A stretch of 64,000 bases of DNA from RFSX01 sp965248155 (lineage in GTDB: Bacteria; Bacteroidota; Bacteroidia; Chitinophagales; Saprospiraceae): contig CBDFIO010000001.1 in NCBI GenBank assembly GCA_965248155.1, positions 1,240,001 through 1,304,000 on the forward strand, in the 5' to 3' direction. The notes under the pieces are model-generated. The model searched no databases. It had not been told where the DNA came from and was given only the letters and a program-made list of their open reading frames with translations. Shown in pieces: positions 61,774 through 64,000 of the stretch; positions within the stretch are counted from its first letter, which is position 1, and each line of letters opens with the position of its first letter. Position numbers and translations under genes: made by a program.

Positions 61774-61888
61774 TTTGAAAACTTAACTTTAACTCGAGTG
61801 GATTAAATTACAATTTTTCCTTTAGGCAAGCCCTCCATTTTCCTTGTTTTCATTTCGATTAATATCTCAAATGATTACAATTTGATTC

Positions 61889-62911
61889 TCACTTAAATAT
61901 TTTCCTTTGATTTAACCAACGTTGATATGCTCTGGCATTTCTATTGTGTTCGCTCAGGGTTTTCGCAAACACATGCCCACCTGGCTCTCCTGGTGAAGCG
62001 CAAAAATAGATGTACCTGTGGTCTTCATAATTCAAAACAGCATCTATCGATGATATATCCGGCATACATATGGGGCCTGGAGGAAGCCCGGCATTTTTGT
62101 AAGTATTATATGGAGACTCAATCGCAATATGCTTATTCAATACTCTTCTAATTGAAAAGTCCCCTACAGCAAATACAACCGTAGGATCTGCCTGTAAAGG
62201 GATGCCTCTCTTTATCCTGTTTATGTAAACTCCAGCCATGATTGCTTTTTCTGAGTTTCTATTTGTTTCTTTTTGCACAATAGATGCCAGTGTATAAACT
62301 TCTCTTTTAGAAAAAATAAGATTATTGAGTTGTTTTGTCCGGTCATCGTTCCAAAATTTTTTATTCTCAATAATCATCTTATCTAAGACATCCTTTGGCT
62401 CCGAATTCCAAAAAAGATCATAAGTGTTTGGAATAAATGCAGACAAAATATTTTCGCTGGTATAACCCAATGGACGAATATAAGATGTGTCAGTAAAGTA
62501 ATTCAAAAAACTTAAGGAATCAGATTCTAATTTTTCAGCAAAAATCCCGGCCAGATCATTGATCGTCCTTACATTATTGAAGGTCAGTTTGACTGGACTT
62601 TGATTACCGGATCTGAAATGTCCAACAATTTCTTTGTTATTCCATTCGGGCTGGATGATATATTTTCCAGATTTCACACGATTAAACTTCATTCTTTTAG
62701 CAACCCCAATGAATGCACTAATATCTTCAAGTATGTTTTTTGATTCAATTGTATCGAGTAGTGAACTAAAAGATGAATTTGTAGGGACAAATATTATTTC
62801 CTCAGAAAGGGATTTGACATTATCAGAAAATATAAAATTATAATATCTGAACCCGATGAAGGCAGATATGAGAATAATGACTATTCCTAGAAGCACGAGC
62901 TTCTTTTTCAT
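61889..62911 (-). CDS. mltG: Endolytic transglycosylase MltG
   Basis: A 340-residue single-pass membrane protein: helix at about 5-24 (LVLLGIVIILISAFIGF) followed by a LysM-like region and the YceG domain. Catalytic Glu lies in YTLASIVQKETNRNSEKAI; AGVYINRIKRGIPLQADPTVVFA and SPYNTYKNAGLPPGPICMP are signature segments; HRYIYFCASPGEPGGHVFAKTLSEHNRN ends the domain. It cleaves nascent peptidoglycan strands and sets chain length. It lies 1 base downstream of panB in the same direction; mltG-panB pairing is unusual functionally but may be operonic. Confidence 0.94.
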   Translation of the reverse strand: MKKKLVLLGIVIILISAFIGFRYYNFIFSDNVKSLSEEIIFVPTNSSFSSLLDTIESKNILEDISAFIGVAKRMKFNRVKSGKYIIQPEWNNKEIVGHFRSGNQSPVKLTFNNVRTINDLAGIFAEKLESDSLSFLNYFTDTSYIRPLGYTSENILSAFIPNTYDLFWNSEPKDVLDKMIIENKKFWNDDRTKQLNNLIFSKREVYTLASIVQKETNRNSEKAIMAGVYINRIKRGIPLQADPTVVFAVGDFSIRRVLNKHIAIESPYNTYKNAGLPPGPICMPDISSIDAVLNYEDHRYIYFCASPGEPGGHVFAKTLSEHNRNARAYQRWLNQRKIFK

Positions 62912-62912
62912 T

Positions 62913-63731
62913 TTAATACTGTTCTTTCTCGTTAGGAAAATCTCTTGATTTTACATCCTTTATATATGAACGAACAGCGTCGCCCATTGAGGTGTACAAG
63001 TCCATATACCTTCTTAAAAATCTGGGGTTAAAATCCTTGGTAATTCCAAATAAATCGTGACTTACAATTACTTGACCATCTGTACCTCCTCCGGCTCCAA
63101 TTCCAATAGTGGGTATGTCTATCGATTTTGAGACTTGTGTTGCCAACTCAGCAGGTATTTTTTCCAAAACGATTGCAAAGCATCCCGCTTTTTCAAGGAT
63201 AAGTGCGTCTTCTAGTAATTCTGCAGCTTCCTCTTCTTCTTTTGCTCTAACGGTATATGTGCCAAACTTATAAATTGACTGCGGCGTGAGACCTAAATGT
63301 CCCATGACAGGAACACCTGCAGAAATAATTCTTTTTACTGATTCTTTAATCTTTTTTCCTCCTTCCATTTTTACAGCATGAGCGCCAGATTCTTTCATTA
63401 TTCTAATCGCGGATGCCAAAGCTTTATCAGAGTTAGATTGATATGATCCAAAAGGCAAGTCTACGACAACAAGAGACTTCTTAACGGCGCGTATCACAGA
63501 AGATGCATGGTATATCATCTGATCTAAAGTAATCGGTAGGGTAGTTTCATGCCCTGCCATTACATTTGAAGCAGAATCACCGACCAAAATCACATCTATA
63601 CCTGCACTATCTATAATCTTAGCCATGCTATAATCATAAGCTGTGAGCATTGAAATTTTTTCTCCTTCTTTTTTCATGCGATTTAACACATGAGTTGTCA
63701 CTCGTTTCGCGTCTTTACTTACTGCTGACAT
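62913..63731 (-). CDS. panB: 3-methyl-2-oxobutanoate hydroxymethyltransferase
   Basis: A 272-residue TIM-barrel enzyme that transfers a hydroxymethyl group from methylene-THF to 2-oxoisovalerate, the first step to pantothenate and CoA. TAYDYSMAKIIDSAGIDVILVGDSASNVMAGHETTLPITLDQM is the full family motif; DLPFGSYQSN, VKMEGGKKIKESV, VPVMGHLGLTPQSIY and IPTIGIGAGGGTDGQVIVSHDLFGI complete it. Length is typical. Other pan genes are not in the window. Confidence 0.96.
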   Translation of the reverse strand: MSAVSKDAKRVTTHVLNRMKKEGEKISMLTAYDYSMAKIIDSAGIDVILVGDSASNVMAGHETTLPITLDQMIYHASSVIRAVKKSLVVVDLPFGSYQSNSDKALASAIRIMKESGAHAVKMEGGKKIKESVKRIISAGVPVMGHLGLTPQSIYKFGTYTVRAKEEEEAAELLEDALILEKAGCFAIVLEKIPAELATQVSKSIDIPTIGIGAGGGTDGQVIVSHDLFGITKDFNPRFLRRYMDLYTSMGDAVRSYIKDVKSRDFPNEKEQY

Positions 63732-63799
63732 TTTTAATTAATTCTTTGTGCCCAAGATATAAAATAGCTGGAATAAATGAGGAGATTAAATAAATGAGT

Positions 63800-63807
63800 T
63801 AATTTTG
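63800..63807 (+). promoter_or_regulatory. -7 element just upstream of the terminal lipoprotein gene
   Basis: TAATTTTG fits TAnnTTTG and ends 5 bases before the ATG at 63813, leaving virtually no 5' leader. An exact -33 TTG is not seen at the expected distance. Confidence 0.4.
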
Positions 63808-63812
63808 CCAGC

Positions 63813-64000
63813 ATGAAATACCTCGTTATTTTTCTGGTTTTATTAGGCTTCATATCTTGTGATAATGAATTAAATGTCATTGAAGATTTCAAAGATATTC
63901 CTGTGGTTTATGGAGTTATATCAAGTTCTGATTCTGCTCAATACATTAGAGTTGAAAGAGCATTCGTAGACCCAAATACTTCAGCACTAGAACTCGCAAA
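63813..64000 (+). CDS. Lipoprotein, 5' part only (cut by window end)
   Basis: The first 62 codons are visible. The N-terminus is a clear lipoprotein signal (MKYLVIFLVLLGFISC, lipobox Cys at residue 16) and the following text (IPVVYGVISSSDSAQYIRVERAFVDPNTS) resembles surface-exposed beta-rich lipoproteins of Bacteroidota (possibly DUF4249-like, not firmly assigned). It is divergent from panB with about 80 bases between. The C-terminus and function are outside the window. Confidence 0.7.
   Translation, partial: MKYLVIFLVLLGFISCDNELNVIEDFKDIPVVYGVISSSDSAQYIRVERAFVDPNTSALELA

Noticed and set aside
1..64000. CRISPR array, prophage or restriction/defence island
   Set aside because: No regularly spaced repeats, no phage structural genes, no nuclease/methylase cluster; accessory DNA is limited to the IS region and surface proteins.

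Overview
This window looks like chromosome of a low-GC member of the Bacteroidota, most likely a Saprospiraceae/Chitinophagia-type marine or environmental lineage. The evidence is a type IX secretion/gliding toolkit (PorP/SprF-like protein, a TPR-propeller-OmpA-like protein, two proteins with CHU/gliding-motility C-terminal domains, three cargo proteins with Por-type C-terminal sorting tails), YfhO, a DUF2304 protein, an alpha/beta-hydrolase-OsmC fusion, promoter-like TTG...TAnnTTTG signals, almost no Shine-Dalgarno sequences and many apparent TTG starts. The taxonomic call is inference from gene content, not from a marker-gene tree.

Layout. 1-1.5 kb: 3' end of rpoC with a terminator. 1.5-11.3 kb: nine minus-strand genes: NAD(P)HX repair enzyme and SIRT5-like deacylase (overlapping), DUF2304 protein and glycosyltransferase (overlapping), an ABC-2 exporter pair, an RfbD-like reductase, a CHU_C surface protein and riboflavin synthase. 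11.5-25.2 kb: a plus-strand surface/secretion cluster: PorP-like, PorE-like, a 1597-residue PKD protein, then (after an IS982 element inserted at its stop codon) a T9SS cargo protein of about 1435 residues. 25.2-29.0 kb: a mobile-element graveyard with a truncated IS1 abutting two IS3-family copies in head-to-head inverted arrangement, plus the 3' fragment of an unidentified gene. 29.1-34.2 kb: tRNA-Glu, a choice-of-anchor-B cargo protein, a hotdog thioesterase, miaA and an Ntn-type asparaginase lipoprotein. 34.3-47.6 kb: YfhO, pyrR-pyrB, a thioredoxin-like protein, an aminotransferase, a half-length asparaginase, an OmpA/TSP3 porin, purE-purK, pyrC, an MBL hydrolase and ribH. 47.6-64 kb: housekeeping genes (YfgM-like TPR protein, pdhA, recF-dciA, cox3, sucC, mdh, tilS, mltG, panB) interspersed with an OsmC fusion, an AAC(6')-like acetyltransferase, an M43 protease, a SelL-like redox protein, lipoproteins and an orphan LytTR regulator.

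How it fits together. The PorP/PorE-like/PKD run is probably a dedicated outer-membrane export and anchoring module whose large product carries the CHU_C domain; several other genes supply T9SS substrates. De novo nucleotide synthesis is represented on both branches (pyrR, pyrB, pyrC; purE, purK), riboflavin synthesis by two distant genes (ribE, ribH), and central carbon metabolism by pdhA, sucC and mdh.

I did not find CRISPR, phage, toxin-antitoxin or an obvious new defence system. The most unusual observations are the IS3 inverted pair whose two copies carry complementary lesions, the exact placement of IS982 at a stop codon, ribH without an ATG/GTG/TTG start before its conserved core, and the repeat architecture of the secreted giants.
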